Below the pieces are notes generated by a model, which worked only from the letters and a program-made list of their open reading frames with translations, made no database searches and was not told the DNA's origin. The position numbers were made by a program, and so were the translations under genes. Positions 1 to 7,956 of a stretch of DNA of 64,000 bases are shown piece by piece. The first letter of the stretch is position 1. Every line of letters begins with the position of its first letter. Source of the stretch: Legionella worsleiensis (GTDB taxonomy: Bacteria; Pseudomonadota; Gammaproteobacteria; Legionellales; Legionellaceae); NCBI RefSeq assembly GCF_001467535.1, contig NZ_LNZC01000027.1:348090-412089 (forward strand), in the 5' to 3' direction.

Positions 1-2
1 AC

Positions 3-212
3 CTGACCGACTCCAAAACACTAAAATTACTGATGCATTTATGTTCAGGACTTTATGGGGTCAGTTCGGCATGTCTACTTATATATTATCCTGATACCAA
101 TACCATTTGGCTAAGCCTCTCTCTGGGTTATATTGCCATGTATTTATTTTTAAGTTTTTACAGAACTTATTCACCCATGATTAAGGCAAAAATATCGGCA
201 AATAAAGATTAA
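3..212 (+). CDS. C-terminal end of a membrane protein (partial, 5' end outside window)
   Basis: The frame is open from the left edge to a TAA at 210-212 and gives about 69 residues. Two hydrophobic stretches (around GLYGVSSACLLIYY and IWLSLSLGYIAMYLFL) look like the last two membrane helices, followed by a short polar tail ending in SANKD. The upstream part is missing, so the family cannot be named. The next gene on the same strand starts 83 bases later. Confidence 0.6.
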   Translation: MTDSKTLKLLMHLCSGLYGVSSACLLIYYPDTNTIWLSLSLGYIAMYLFLSFYRTYSPMIKAKISANKD

Positions 213-295
213 TAGAGCTTTTTTTTAAATTCCGGCATAGACTTTGCCGGGATTATGATTAAAATAGCGACTAAAATTTGTATTCAGAGGACGTT

Positions 296-784
296 ATGAG
301 TTCATTTAATTACATTAATAAAACACTTTTGCTGTCTGCATTATTCGTTAATTCAGCTTACGCTGTTTCAATTTTTCCTAGAGGTTGCGAGGTTTCGGGT
401 TTTGGCTATCAAAATAATTTCTTGATTCTGAACGAAACAGGTAAGCAATCTTATTATTTGATCCAAAATCGGTCAGATGCAAAAATTGAGCTTGAACGTC
501 ATGAAACCGGTGATGTCTTTATGAGTCCCCCATTACAAGCCACCATTGAGCCTTTGAACTGGGCAGCTTTTGCTTCTGATGTGAGCAACTTAAATTTTAA
601 ATGTTATAAACACATAGAAGAAGATACGATAACCGTTGATTGTCGTGATGTGCTTGAAGTGTGCCAATATCCCAGAGTTCGTTTTGCCTTGAGCAATATG
701 GGTAACTACTGGATTTCCGCCAACAAGGCCCAGAATGAAATCATCCAGGATTCTGTGGCTAAGGGTATCTACTTGAAATGGTGA
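296..784 (+). CDS. Small exported protein of unknown function
   Basis: A 162-residue protein. I chose the ATG at 296 because AGAGG lies five bases upstream; a TTG at 278 would only add six residues. The N-terminus MSSFNYINKTLLLSALFV followed by NSAYA is a typical Sec signal peptide with cleavage after AYA, so the mature protein is predicted to be periplasmic or secreted. It holds several cysteines that could form disulphides once exported. I do not recognise a domain. Three bases separate it from the membrane protein downstream, so the two are probably co-transcribed. Confidence 0.75.
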   Translation: MSSFNYINKTLLLSALFVNSAYAVSIFPRGCEVSGFGYQNNFLILNETGKQSYYLIQNRSDAKIELERHETGDVFMSPPLQATIEPLNWAAFASDVSNLNFKCYKHIEEDTITVDCRDVLEVCQYPRVRFALSNMGNYWISANKAQNEIIQDSVAKGIYLKW

Positions 785-787
785 TAA

Positions 788-1291
788 GTGTCTAATTCTC
801 GCTATGATTATCACTACATCGTTTCAGGAATTATTGGAGCGCTGATTCTATTATATGGCAACAATCATCATTACCCACAGCCTTACTATATTATTGGCTC
901 TCTGTTTTTACTGTTAACTGCGTTTCATTTCAATCTGACTTATTTTATTGCTTTGGAGTTAATATTAGTTGCGGGGCATTCGGCAATTTTATTAGGAATA
1001 GGCCCCAATACTCAATCGGCTCTGCCTATTTTTTTGTGCATCCAACTGCTCATTTTTTACTTAATGGTGGGCAAAGAAACGCTTTTTCTATTATTAATCG
1101 GAATTTCCGGCATTGCACTTCTTGCATTTGGATTTGCCTTTAATAATCAATGGATTTTCTTTTCTGGCAGCTCATTTGTTGCGATTTATGCTTACTACAA
1201 CGGCTATCAAGGTCAACCAGCCTCCTATATCTGGGCTATCACCAATACTCTGTTTTCCTTTATGGCGTTATATAAACTATTTTTTTACTAA
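788..1291 (+). CDS. Small polytopic membrane protein
   Basis: 167 residues from a GTG start, three bases after the preceding stop. The preceding TGG-TGA region provides a weak GGTGA ribosome site. About five or six hydrophobic helices fill nearly the whole chain, with only short polar turns (for example HHYPQP and NGYQGQPAS). No catalytic motif is visible and the family is not recognised. The tight spacing suggests translation coupled to the exported protein upstream. Confidence 0.65.
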   Translation: MSNSRYDYHYIVSGIIGALILLYGNNHHYPQPYYIIGSLFLLLTAFHFNLTYFIALELILVAGHSAILLGIGPNTQSALPIFLCIQLLIFYLMVGKETLFLLLIGISGIALLAFGFAFNNQWIFFSGSSFVAIYAYYNGYQGQPASYIWAITNTLFSFMALYKLFFY

Positions 1292-1304
1292 TTTGGAATT
1301 TGAT

Positions 1305-1865
1305 ATGAGTAAAACCGAATCAACCATGCTTGCTTTAGGAACTAAAGCACCTCATTTTAAATTATTGGATGTAACCTCAGGGAACTTTATTCAATTTGAC
1401 TACTCACCTGACTACAATGCGTCTGTAATCATGTTTATTTGTAATCATTGCCCTTATGTAAAACACATCAACGCCGAACTAACTCAATTGGCTTACGATT
1501 ATCTACCCAAAGGAATTCGCTTTTTAGCAATTAACTCAAATGATGTAGAACATTATCCTGATGACTCGCCAGAAAACATGATTACAACAGCACGTACGCA
1601 TGAATTCCCCTTTCCATATCTTTATGACGAAACGCAAGAAGTAGCCAAAGCATATCATGCCGCATGCACCCCGGACTTTTTTGTATTTGATAAGGATTTG
1701 TCCTTGGCTTATCGAGGGCAGCTTGATGATTCACGCCCAGGAAACACAATACCCGTTACCGGAGAATCAATACGCAAAGCTCTGGACTGTATTCTTGCAG
1801 ATACTCCTTTAGAAGAAGTTCAAAAACCCAGTCTTGGTTGTAACATAAAATGGAAGCCTTGCTGA
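1305..1865 (+). CDS. Thioredoxin-fold AhpC/TSA-like redoxin
   Basis: 186 residues from the ATG at 1305; the frame stays open further upstream, but that part overlaps the previous gene. The fold is AhpC/TSA-thioredoxin-like: GTKAPHFKLLDV at the start is the usual first strand, and ICNHCPYVK carries a CxxC pair (Cys46, Cys49) at the end of a beta strand, where the redox centre of this family sits. CTPDFFVFDKD provides the cis-proline region. No signal peptide is seen, so it should be cytoplasmic. It probably acts as a thiol oxidoreductase or peroxiredoxin-like protein; the substrate is unknown. It sits 13 bases behind the membrane gene. Confidence 0.85.
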   Translation: MSKTESTMLALGTKAPHFKLLDVTSGNFIQFDYSPDYNASVIMFICNHCPYVKHINAELTQLAYDYLPKGIRFLAINSNDVEHYPDDSPENMITTARTHEFPFPYLYDETQEVAKAYHAACTPDFFVFDKDLSLAYRGQLDDSRPGNTIPVTGESIRKALDCILADTPLEEVQKPSLGCNIKWKPC

Positions 1866-1894
1866 TCATCAAAACTATGATAGAAAATGAAAAT

Positions 1895-1913
1895 GTCGGG
1901 CGAGACGCCCGAC
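1895..1913. repeat. Short GC-rich palindrome (REP-like)
   Basis: GTCGGGCG, a three-base AGA loop, then CGCCCGAC. The same design (GTCGGAC-aaagc-GTCCGAC, followed by CTAC) occurs at 60240-60258, so this belongs to a dispersed palindrome family. It lies 29 bases after the redoxin stop and could also act as a transcript 3' end, although the T-run after it is short. Confidence 0.6.
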
Positions 1914-2014
1914 CTGCGGTTTTGCACGTCCCAAACTCTCGCTATGCTTGAGTTCGGGATGACAGGATGGTTGTGTAGATTTAAATATATAATTCCAACC
2001 AATCATTAACTACT

Positions 2015-2466
2015 AGGGTCTGTTGACAATTCACCTCTGCCTACGTGCCGTGGCTTGTCCACGGCATCCAGTAGATGGTCTAATTAAAATATGAACTATC
2101 TAATAGATTGATTAAGAGGAGCAAACTCATAATATAACGGTTCTGACTAACAGCACTCTTTATGTAGGGGCTATGACAGACCTTATTAAGCGTACTTGTG
2201 AGCGCAAAAATTAATTTATACCCGGCTTCATAGCCAAATATAACCTACACATGCTGGTTTATTATGAAATGGATGAGTTATATATTGAAGCAGCTCGCCG
2301 TGAAAAACGTTTTAATAATTGGCCAAGACAGTGGAAATTAAATCTAATTGAAAAACTTAATTCCGAATGGTGCGAGTTATATGAAGAAATTTGCCAATGA
2401 TTGAGAGCTATTGGATGCCGTGGTCAAGCCACGGCACGTTGGCAGCACTGAATTGTTAACAGACCT
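2015..2466. mobile_element. Inverted-repeat element carrying a dead GIY-YIG gene
   Basis: The ends are long imperfect inverted repeats. The left end begins AGGGTCTGTTGACAATTCA at 2015 and the right end, read in reverse, begins AGGTCTGTTAACAATTCA at 2466. Similarity continues inwards for roughly 58 bases and includes a strong palindrome, GCCGTGG-cttgt-CCACGGC, near each end (about 2047-2065 and 2417-2435). Between the repeats lies only the GIY-YIG remnant. No transposase is present and I could not see a clear target duplication. It resembles a palindrome-flanked homing-type cassette more than a classical IS. Confidence 0.65.
2131..2400 (+). pseudogene. GIY-YIG endonuclease remnant (YhbQ/UPF0213-like)
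   Basis: Ninety codons in one frame read through a single in-frame TAA at 2212-2214. Before the stop come LTNSTLYVGAMTDLIKR and after it HMLVYYEMDELYIEAARREK then LNLIEKLNSEWCELYEEI, which follow the small single-domain GIY-YIG family closely: the TLYxG strand, the LVYYE strand and the REK...W core with the metal-binding Glu region. The N-terminal YxVYILTN start is damaged (ITVLTN) and no start codon fits. It is almost certainly non-functional as a nuclease. It lies inside the inverted-repeat element described here. Confidence 0.75.
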
Positions 2467-2481
2467 TAATTGATTCATTTA

Positions 2482-4572
2482 TTATTTTGGTCCTTTTACA
2501 CTTTTTTCAGCAGCTTCAATTAGCGATTGCAACCCTTCTTTCACAGGCTTGAATGCCTTGGATGATACTGTTTCTGGCGTTGAGAAAAAAGTGCCAACAT
2601 ACCCCTTTTTTGTCGTAGCTTGAACCGCTAATGCAGGGACTACAAGTAATGCCGCAATAATACCCGCTAAACCCTTTAAAACAGCCGCAAGACCGCTGAA
2701 GATTGGATTGCTGCGGTGTTTTTTTAACTCTTTGTCAAGGGGGTTTATACTGTTTTCGAATGCCTGATAAAACGCATTAAATGTTTCTTGATTTGGGGTC
2801 GCAAAAAATTGAGAACCCGCACGGTTTATATTGTTTAATGCAGATGAAGCCAAAGTAGAAACAGGTCCATATCGATATGAATTCTTACCTGCTTGAAGAG
2901 TTAACCTATTATTAATTCTGACAAACTCTTTAATTAAGTCTTCAAATTCCTTCTTCTTTTTTAAACAAATGTCTTGGTATCCATCTAAAATATTTATCTC
3001 TTGTTTGCCTTTATCATTGGTTGGATCTAACGTTGATTCAGAACATACTGAGTCTGCTGATATTTTTTGTTCTGGAAGAGCTTGTGATAGAATTTGCTCA
3101 TGCTGTTTTTGCGAAGATGAGACTTTAGGTTCTACATTGGTCTGTACGTACTTAATTTGCCCCATGGTACTGCCAGTAATTGCTTGTGCCAGGGGCTTTT
3201 CATGTTGTTTTGAGGATGATGGAACCGAAAGTTGTTTACCTGCTTCAAGCATAATTGCCATGGCGCCAATAAATCCCATAACTTCTTCTGGTTTTAGCCC
3301 CGCCCTACGTTCAGTAGAGTGTGACGTCAAGTAGCTCATTTCTTCGGATCTGACTGGTTTATTCATTATATGAGAGAGAACCATTGGATCGGCAGCATTT
3401 TGAATGACAAGTCCAGTCATGTATTCAAGGCTTTGAGTTGCTGAGACAGTATTCATATCAAATTCATTAAATTGCAATAGAGCCCCAACTTCTGTTGGTG
3501 ATGTTAGTGACATAACCAAACCTGAATCTGCATCTACGTCTTGTTTGTACAATTGAAAGAAAAGGGTGTCAAGGGTAGTCTGAGTGGCGTTAATAAACTT
3601 ACCAATTTCTATATGGAAACTACCTACACTCCCTTCACCATTATCATATACAATGGACAAGTGTGTTTTTTCACCTTTAATCAGAGCAGTAACATCCTTC
3701 TCCATTGCTTTGATCAGTTGCCCCAGGACTCCTGGTTTATCAGATTTTGACTTAGCCAACGCCTGCATCATCACTTGAACTAATTGAGTTTGATCAGTCA
3801 CAGGAAGATCAGCCACTACAAGCATTCCTGTATCAGTTTTATCTGTAATTGTTTTCATTGACGGCAGATTTGTAAGCTCAGCGAGTTCTTGCTTGTTTGC
3901 AGTTCCCAATATACCAATCAGCAAATCATTCACAGTCATTCTCGAAATCTTTTGTACTGTTTTCCTAACCGTTTGTTCAATTACATTTCGAGCCTGTCTG
4001 TCTTGTGCATCAATCTGTTCCTTGTGGAGATTGACTCTTTGGGCTATAGATGTCATATCTGCCGTATGTTGAATACGCTCAGCATCAGGTAAAGAATCAA
4101 TAATCTGTCTTAGCTTTGCTGAGAGCAATTTATAACGATTAAACAGATCGCCAAAGGTTGTAGTATTCGCTGTGAGCACATTTTGTGCTGCATCACGCAG
4201 GTCTATAACAGCGGATTCGAGTTGTTCTCTTGCAGACTCTTCTTTGATTTTTAGAGCCTGAACTGCTTCTTGATGTTTTAGATTGGCTTTTGCTTTTTCA
4301 TTTTCCATAAGTCGTATTTTGGTGTTTAAAGCTTTGCGATCATTTTTTGGATAAGTTTCCCTCGTTTTTTTTAATTCTCGTTGCTGATTAGAATTCAAAG
4401 TGTAGAGATCAAACTCGGACAGTAATTCAGTAAACTGATTCGTCAGAGCATGAAGCTTTTCAACATTATTAATACTTATAACATTTTTTTCTCTATAAAT
4501 TGCTGAGATAACGTGTTGCAGTTCATCTATTTTCTTAATGAATAGTTCAGTACTTAATGTCGATTTGGGCAT
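2482..4572 (-). CDS. Large coiled-coil protein, candidate Dot/Icm effector (LegC6 position)
   Basis: 696 residues. Residues about 20-215 are rich in charged heptad-like helices with predicted coiled coil. The middle (about 220-430) looks globular. Around 450-520 there is a Ser/Gln-rich linker with a twice-repeated SSSKQHE-like motif. Near the C-terminus a hydrophobic pair of segments (GLAAVLKGLAGIIAALLVVP) could insert in a membrane. Large coiled-coil proteins with a C-terminal hydrophobic hairpin are common among Legionella effectors. In L. pneumophila the gene next to the rplI operon is, from memory, LegC6; that match is by position and architecture only, so no symbol is given. It is monocistronic, with repeats on its upstream side. 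Confidence 0.7.
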   Translation of the reverse strand: MPKSTLSTELFIKKIDELQHVISAIYREKNVISINNVEKLHALTNQFTELLSEFDLYTLNSNQQRELKKTRETYPKNDRKALNTKIRLMENEKAKANLKHQEAVQALKIKEESAREQLESAVIDLRDAAQNVLTANTTTFGDLFNRYKLLSAKLRQIIDSLPDAERIQHTADMTSIAQRVNLHKEQIDAQDRQARNVIEQTVRKTVQKISRMTVNDLLIGILGTANKQELAELTNLPSMKTITDKTDTGMLVVADLPVTDQTQLVQVMMQALAKSKSDKPGVLGQLIKAMEKDVTALIKGEKTHLSIVYDNGEGSVGSFHIEIGKFINATQTTLDTLFFQLYKQDVDADSGLVMSLTSPTEVGALLQFNEFDMNTVSATQSLEYMTGLVIQNAADPMVLSHIMNKPVRSEEMSYLTSHSTERRAGLKPEEVMGFIGAMAIMLEAGKQLSVPSSSKQHEKPLAQAITGSTMGQIKYVQTNVEPKVSSSQKQHEQILSQALPEQKISADSVCSESTLDPTNDKGKQEINILDGYQDICLKKKKEFEDLIKEFVRINNRLTLQAGKNSYRYGPVSTLASSALNNINRAGSQFFATPNQETFNAFYQAFENSINPLDKELKKHRSNPIFSGLAAVLKGLAGIIAALLVVPALAVQATTKKGYVGTFFSTPETVSSKAFKPVKEGLQSLIEAAEKSVKGPK

Positions 4573-4683
4573 TTTTATTGTTCCATCTGATTAATGACCT
4601 AATTATAGACACATTTATCTATAAAGTCACACCTTATGGGCGTTGACTAATCGTATCCCAAAATACTTGTAACTTTCCACGTC

Positions 4684-4726
4684 ATCCTGAATCCGAGCGC
4701 AGCGAGCGAGGGTGGAGGATCTCCTG
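4684..4726. repeat. GAGGATCTCC-type dispersed repeat
   Basis: The stretch around CCGAGCGCAGCGAGCGAGG followed by GGAGGATCTCCTG has relatives at about 50894-50930 (reverse orientation) and 52513-52540 (forward), all sharing a CGAGC core followed by GAGGA(A)TCTCCT. It does not encode protein. The function is unknown. Confidence 0.5.
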
Positions 4727-4820
4727 TTAGGTGAAACAATTTTTAAAGAATCGATTGATACAAATAATTCCCCCTCTGGCTTCAATGCATGCATCAAATC
4801 ATGCTTCTTTTCTTTTTTTT

Positions 4821-5151
4821 AAATAATGATGAAAACACAATATGGGTTGGATTAGAGAAAAATTTAAGGCGCAACGTATAAAAAACCTTGATTTCGCTTA
4901 CGCTGCATCAAGGCTTGTATCTTTAATGTGTAAGCAAAAAACTTGTAGCCTTGATGCAGCGTTAGCGAAATCAAGGAATTACTCTCCAAATCCACACATA
5001 GGCTCAAGCACCGAGTTAGCCGAATTTCTGGTTGTTTTTTTTCTGTTCTTAAATAATGTTGAAAATACAATACGGGTTGGATTAGAAAATAATTTAATGC
5101 GCAACATATAATAAAACCTTGATTTCGCTAGCGCTGCATCAAGGCTACAAG
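4821..5151. repeat. Repeat patch: two direct units and three palindromic arms
   Basis: A unit of about 99 bases at 4821-4919 recurs at 5051-5150, starting AAATAATG(A/T)TGAAAA and containing GGGTTGGATTAGA and GCAAC(G/A)TATA. Each unit ends in an imperfect hairpin of the form CCTTGATTTCGC...GCTGCATCAAGG (4885-4914 and 5117-5145). A third copy of this arm lies inverted between them at 4947-4976. The short open frames across this patch are products of the repeats and not genes. It fills most of the gap between the coiled-coil gene and rplI. Confidence 0.7.
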
Positions 5152-5159
5152 TTTTTGGT

Positions 5160-5191
5160 AAAGTGCTGAACACTAGAGTATTCAGCACTTT
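5160..5191 (-). terminator. Terminator of the rpsF-rplI operon
   Basis: AAAGTGCTGAA pairs perfectly with TTCAGCACTTT over 11 bases around a 10-base loop, 19 bases after the rplI stop. On the minus strand the stem ends in TTT, but the following run is A-rich and not a long U tract, so it may be an intrinsic terminator or a 3'-end stabiliser. Confidence 0.6.
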
Positions 5192-5209
5192 AATTCGAAT
5201 TGTGTGTAA

Positions 5210-5659
5210 TTACTTGGCGGGAATAATCTCAACTTGCAGATTAGCGATTACATCACTATGGACATGGACTTCGACTACATAGTTTCCAATAGAATGTAGT
5301 GGGCCTTCTGGCATAACAATTTCACGCTTACTGATTTCAACAGCTTTCTCAACCAAAGCATCTTTGATTTCGTTAACGCCAACTGAACCGTAAAGTTTAC
5401 CCTCATCACTCGCCATAGCACTAATGACTAGAGTGATGTCGTTTAATTTAGCAGCACGTTGTTCTGCAGAAGCCAAAGCTTGTTGCGCTTTTTTCTCAAG
5501 CTCAGCACGTCTTTGTTCAAACAACTCAATGCTTTTGCTTGTAGCAAAAACTGCTTTATTTTGTGGAATCAGGTAGTTACGACCATAACCTGACCTTACA
5601 TTTACCTTATCACCCAGATTACCCAGGTTACGAACTTTTTCTAATAAGATTACTTCCAT
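5210..5659 (-). CDS. rplI: 50S ribosomal protein L9
   Basis: 149 residues, the normal length for bacterial L9. The N-terminal domain [19 protein letters not shown] plus the [13 protein letters not shown] motif is diagnostic. A long connecting helix (about 45-75) and the C-terminal domain (GKLYGSVG...) follow. It binds 23S rRNA at the base of the L1 stalk. AAGGGG just before the ATG serves as ribosome site. It is the last gene of the operon rpsF-rpsR-(membrane gene)-rplI. Confidence 0.98.
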   Translation of the reverse strand: MEVILLEKVRNLGNLGDKVNVRSGYGRNYLIPQNKAVFATSKSIELFEQRRAELEKKAQQALASAEQRAAKLNDITLVISAMASDEGKLYGSVGVNEIKDALVEKAVEISKREIVMPEGPLHSIGNYVVEVHVHSDVIANLQVEIIPAK

Positions 5660-5671
5660 CTTAAAAACCCC

Positions 5672-6583
5672 TTAAGTTGATTCTCTCACCCTTGCCGGGA
5701 GATATAATCTAAAATTAAATAAACTGTCCAATGCGCCAAAAACAACATAGGCAAATAAAACAAAAGCCGGTTTAAGTAGTATTATCAAAGCCAATAATAG
5801 TACAACCCTAAACTGTCGTTTGCGCGCAAAAGTAAAATATGCCAAGGAAAAACCTGATAAAAGGAAATAACCTAAAATGAGGGGGAGTAAGTTTAACGCA
5901 CAGGCCACTTCATAATATGATGCGACAGATATGGCAATCAGGCTTAAAAATGCGAGACGACCACTGCGAAACTCAAGAACTTCTTTATGAAATCCCTCGG
6001 GCATAAACAATTTAGATTGAATCGAGCGTGCAAATATCAAGGAGATTACAGCAGAGCAAATCACACTTAAAATTTGTAAGCCAAAAAATAACTGAGCCAA
6101 AACAAACGCATTCATACCGTCCATGCTGTTATTCACCAGTTGATTGTACTCCTGAAATTGCGCCAAAAGGTTTTTGAATTGCTCAAATTGACCAATAACA
6201 AAATCAGGAACCATCAGCTGAATGCAGAAAAAACCAATAAAAGCCTGAATAAAAAACATTCCGAAAGCTGCTTGCCAGCTGGTAGCCTGACGCAGCGCCA
6301 GTGCAGCAGCAAAACAGGGAATATAAGTTATCAGAGTATTGATCAATGCGCTATCAACAGGAACCAACATCAATAGTGGTACTGAATGAATTACAAGCGC
6401 CGGTAGCATCACTTCGAATCCAGCCTTAGCTCCTTTTCTTAACGTAACCAGAGCAACCAAAGCTACGGAAAGCCAGGAGACAAAAGGCAAGACGGATAAA
6501 ACAACAGCAAACAGAATCGCTTGCTGTTTGCTTTCCAGCACCAGTTTACATTGTCTCGTTATAAAATCGCCCGCACGCATCAT
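5672..6583 (-). CDS. DUF2232-like membrane protein in the S6-S18-L9 operon
   Basis: 303 residues from tandem ATGs at 6583/6580, only four bases after the rpsR stop; the reading frame extends upstream but inside rpsR. About eight hydrophobic helices cover the chain, with a 40-residue polar loop around FEQFKNLLAQFQEYNQLVNN. Membrane proteins of the DUF2232/YybS type occupy this position in several gamma-proteobacterial ribosomal operons, and I assign it on that basis plus hydropathy. The role is unknown. The location between rpsR and rplI, 12 bases before rplI, means it is co-expressed with ribosomal proteins. Confidence 0.75.
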   Translation of the reverse strand: MMRAGDFITRQCKLVLESKQQAILFAVVLSVLPFVSWLSVALVALVTLRKGAKAGFEVMLPALVIHSVPLLMLVPVDSALINTLITYIPCFAAALALRQATSWQAAFGMFFIQAFIGFFCIQLMVPDFVIGQFEQFKNLLAQFQEYNQLVNNSMDGMNAFVLAQLFFGLQILSVICSAVISLIFARSIQSKLFMPEGFHKEVLEFRSGRLAFLSLIAISVASYYEVACALNLLPLILGYFLLSGFSLAYFTFARKRQFRVVLLLALIILLKPAFVLFAYVVFGALDSLFNFRLYLPARVREST

Positions 6584-6587
6584 TTTT

Positions 6588-6815
6588 TTATCTATGGCCG
6601 TCACAGTAAGGCAATAAACCGATAAAACGAGCATGTTTGATTGCTTTGGCTAGTTGTCTTTGAAAACGAGTCTGAGTGCCGGTGATTCTGCTAGGTACTA
6701 TTTTACCTGTTTCAGAGATGTAATTTTTTAATAGATTAATATCTTTATAATCAATTTCATTACCGCCTTCAGCACTGAAGCGGCACATTTTTTTTCTACG
6801 GAAATAAGCTGACAT
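6588..6815 (-). CDS. rpsR: 30S ribosomal protein S18
   Basis: 75 residues from the ATG at 6815, preceded by AGGAGA with good spacing; an in-frame TTG just before it is not needed. [14 protein letters not shown] and [18 protein letters not shown] then [18 protein letters not shown] are the S18 signature. S18 forms a heterodimer with S6 in the 30S platform, and the two genes are adjacent here (13 bases apart). Confidence 0.98.
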   Translation of the reverse strand: MSAYFRRKKMCRFSAEGGNEIDYKDINLLKNYISETGKIVPSRITGTQTRFQRQLAKAIKHARFIGLLPYCDGHR

Positions 6816-6828
6816 CAATGTTCTCCTC

Positions 6829-7167
6829 TTAAGCGGTTCTGGTTTCTTTTTCTTTCTTCATCAAGACGGATTCACTGGTAATCGCTTGCTTCTGAACAGT
6901 AATCAGATTTCTTAAAATAGCATCGTTAAATTTAAATGCGTTTTTAATTTCTTCCAGTGCTTCAAGATTACACTCAACGTTCATCAAAATATAATGAGCT
7001 TTGTGAACATCATTGATAGGATAAGCTAACTGGCGTCGACCTAAGTCTTCTTTACGATGAATAAGGCCATTGTGCTTGCTTATGATCCCTTCATAGCGCT
7101 CAACCATTGCTGGTACTTGTTCGCTTTGATCGGGGTGCACAAGAAACATAATTTCGTAATGTCTCAT
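6829..7167 (-). CDS. rpsF: 30S ribosomal protein S6
   Basis: 112 residues starting [19 protein letters not shown], the classic S6 N-terminus, with [20 protein letters not shown] in the middle and [12 protein letters not shown] near the end. The C-terminal tail KKEKETRTA is charged, where some species carry glutamate extensions. AAGGAGATACC provides a strong ribosome site. It is the first gene of the operon, with a promoter proposed about 70 bases upstream. Confidence 0.98.
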   Translation of the reverse strand: MRHYEIMFLVHPDQSEQVPAMVERYEGIISKHNGLIHRKEDLGRRQLAYPINDVHKAHYILMNVECNLEALEEIKNAFKFNDAILRNLITVQKQAITSESVLMKKEKETRTA

Positions 7168-7237
7168 GGTATCTCCTTGTGGATAAAGCCTTCTGATTCG
7201 GAAGTGACGCAGTAAGGCAAGGTTTTAAAAACGTGCA

Positions 7238-7266
7238 ATTGTAACCGGTTTAAACACAAGTTACAA
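7238..7266 (-). promoter_or_regulatory. Predicted sigma70 promoter of the rpsF operon
   Basis: On the minus strand, TTGTAA and TACAAT are separated by exactly 17 bases. Transcription would begin near 7231, giving a leader of about 60-65 bases to the rpsF ATG. The S6:S18 complex is known to autoregulate through such leaders in several bacteria, but I did not resolve that fold here. The MITE begins 18 bp beyond the -35 box. Confidence 0.5.
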
Positions 7267-7283
7267 ACACTAATGATGCTGAT

Positions 7284-7458
7284 CAGGGCAAACGCATCTA
7301 AATTATGAACATAAATCTCCACCCTTTTGCCTACGTCCTGCGCTTTATGCGCAGGATCCATGCGATCTTAGTGCAGGCAAAGATCTGGATTCTGCGCATA
7401 AAGCGCAGAACGCAGGAATCTTGGTCTTAGATAATACGTTTAGATGCGTTTACCCTGT
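7284..7458 (+). mobile_element. 175-bp MITE, copy A
   Basis: The ends are inverted repeats: CAGGGCAAACGCATCTAA on the left and its near complement TTAGATGCGTTTACCCTG on the right (17 of 18 positions pair). The direct repeat TGATGCTGAT flanks it at 7274-7283 and 7459-7468, as expected of a target duplication. Inside are two opposed hairpins, CTGCGC-tttat-GCGCAG (about 7338-7354) and CTGCGC-ataaa-GCGCAG (7393-7409). It has no coding capacity. A nearly identical copy lies in reverse orientation at 40254-40427. A full-length transposase with matching ends is not in this window. Confidence 0.85.
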
Positions 7459-7749
7459 GATGCTGATTCCAGGTAAAAACTGCATTCTTAGTTATTACCA
7501 AGAAGCGTTGACCTGTTGCGCTGCCATACAAAGAGTAAAACGAGGCTTAAAATGCCTCAAATGTTCTGCTAGTGTTTTTTTTAACACCACTTGGGCTCAA
7601 TAATACCAAAAATGCAATTATTTATTTAATTTCAGTTTAATTTTTAGTGACAAACATACCCCAATTAGGGTACCGTCCACATATCATTAAAACAAACAAT
7701 TAGAGCCACATTTATTACCTAACTAATTATAAAATAACGAGGTTTTTTG

Positions 7750-7947
7750 ATGGATATTATATCTCTTCAGTTTGAAGAACCCCTTATCATAAACATTGGC
7801 GATACAGTTGTGAAAATTCTCGCATTTAAAACCCAGGAACACGGAAATATAAAGTTTGGGGTAGAGGCGCCAAGATCCATAAACGTGCATAGAGAAGAAA
7901 TTTTTCATGCCATTAAACAAAAAGAACTCTTAAACATAACGGAATAA
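7750..7947 (+). CDS. csrR: CsrA paralogue with altered RNA-binding N-terminus (CsrR position)
   Basis: 65 residues from the ATG at 7750 with GAGG seven bases upstream. The C-terminal part is clearly CsrA: IGDTVVKILAF, then IKFGVEAPRSINVHREEIF, which keeps the VHREEI motif with the RNA-binding Arg. The first strand, normally MLILTRRIGE, is here MDIISLQFEE, so the two conserved arginines are missing. CsrA proteins are dimers that bind GGA in mRNA leaders; this one may bind different RNAs, or heterodimerise. In L. pneumophila a CsrA paralogue called CsrR sits beside rpsF, and the symbol rests on this position and on size. Confidence 0.75.
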   Translation: MDIISLQFEEPLIINIGDTVVKILAFKTQEHGNIKFGVEAPRSINVHREEIFHAIKQKELLNITE

Positions 7948-7956
7948 CTTTGTCTC

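Noticed and set aside
232..250. Inverted repeat CCGGCA...TGCCGG as a terminator
   Set aside because: The T-run lies before the stem, not after it, on the plus strand; on the minus strand A residues follow.
1113..1304. N-terminal extension of the redoxin
   Set aside because: It overlaps the preceding membrane gene and has no ribosome site; the ATG at 1305 fits the family start.
2015..2466. Complete insertion sequence
   Set aside because: There are inverted repeats but no transposase and no clear target duplication.
4842..5188. Three short open frames on both strands
   Set aside because: They lie in the repeat patch and encode the same repeated segments in different frames.
6584..6634. Longer start for the DUF2232-like protein
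   Set aside because: The extra codons lie inside rpsR; the ATGs at 6583/6580 follow its stop closely.
7421..7603. A 60-codon plus-strand open frame
   Set aside because: It begins inside the MITE and has no ribosome site or protein-like pattern.
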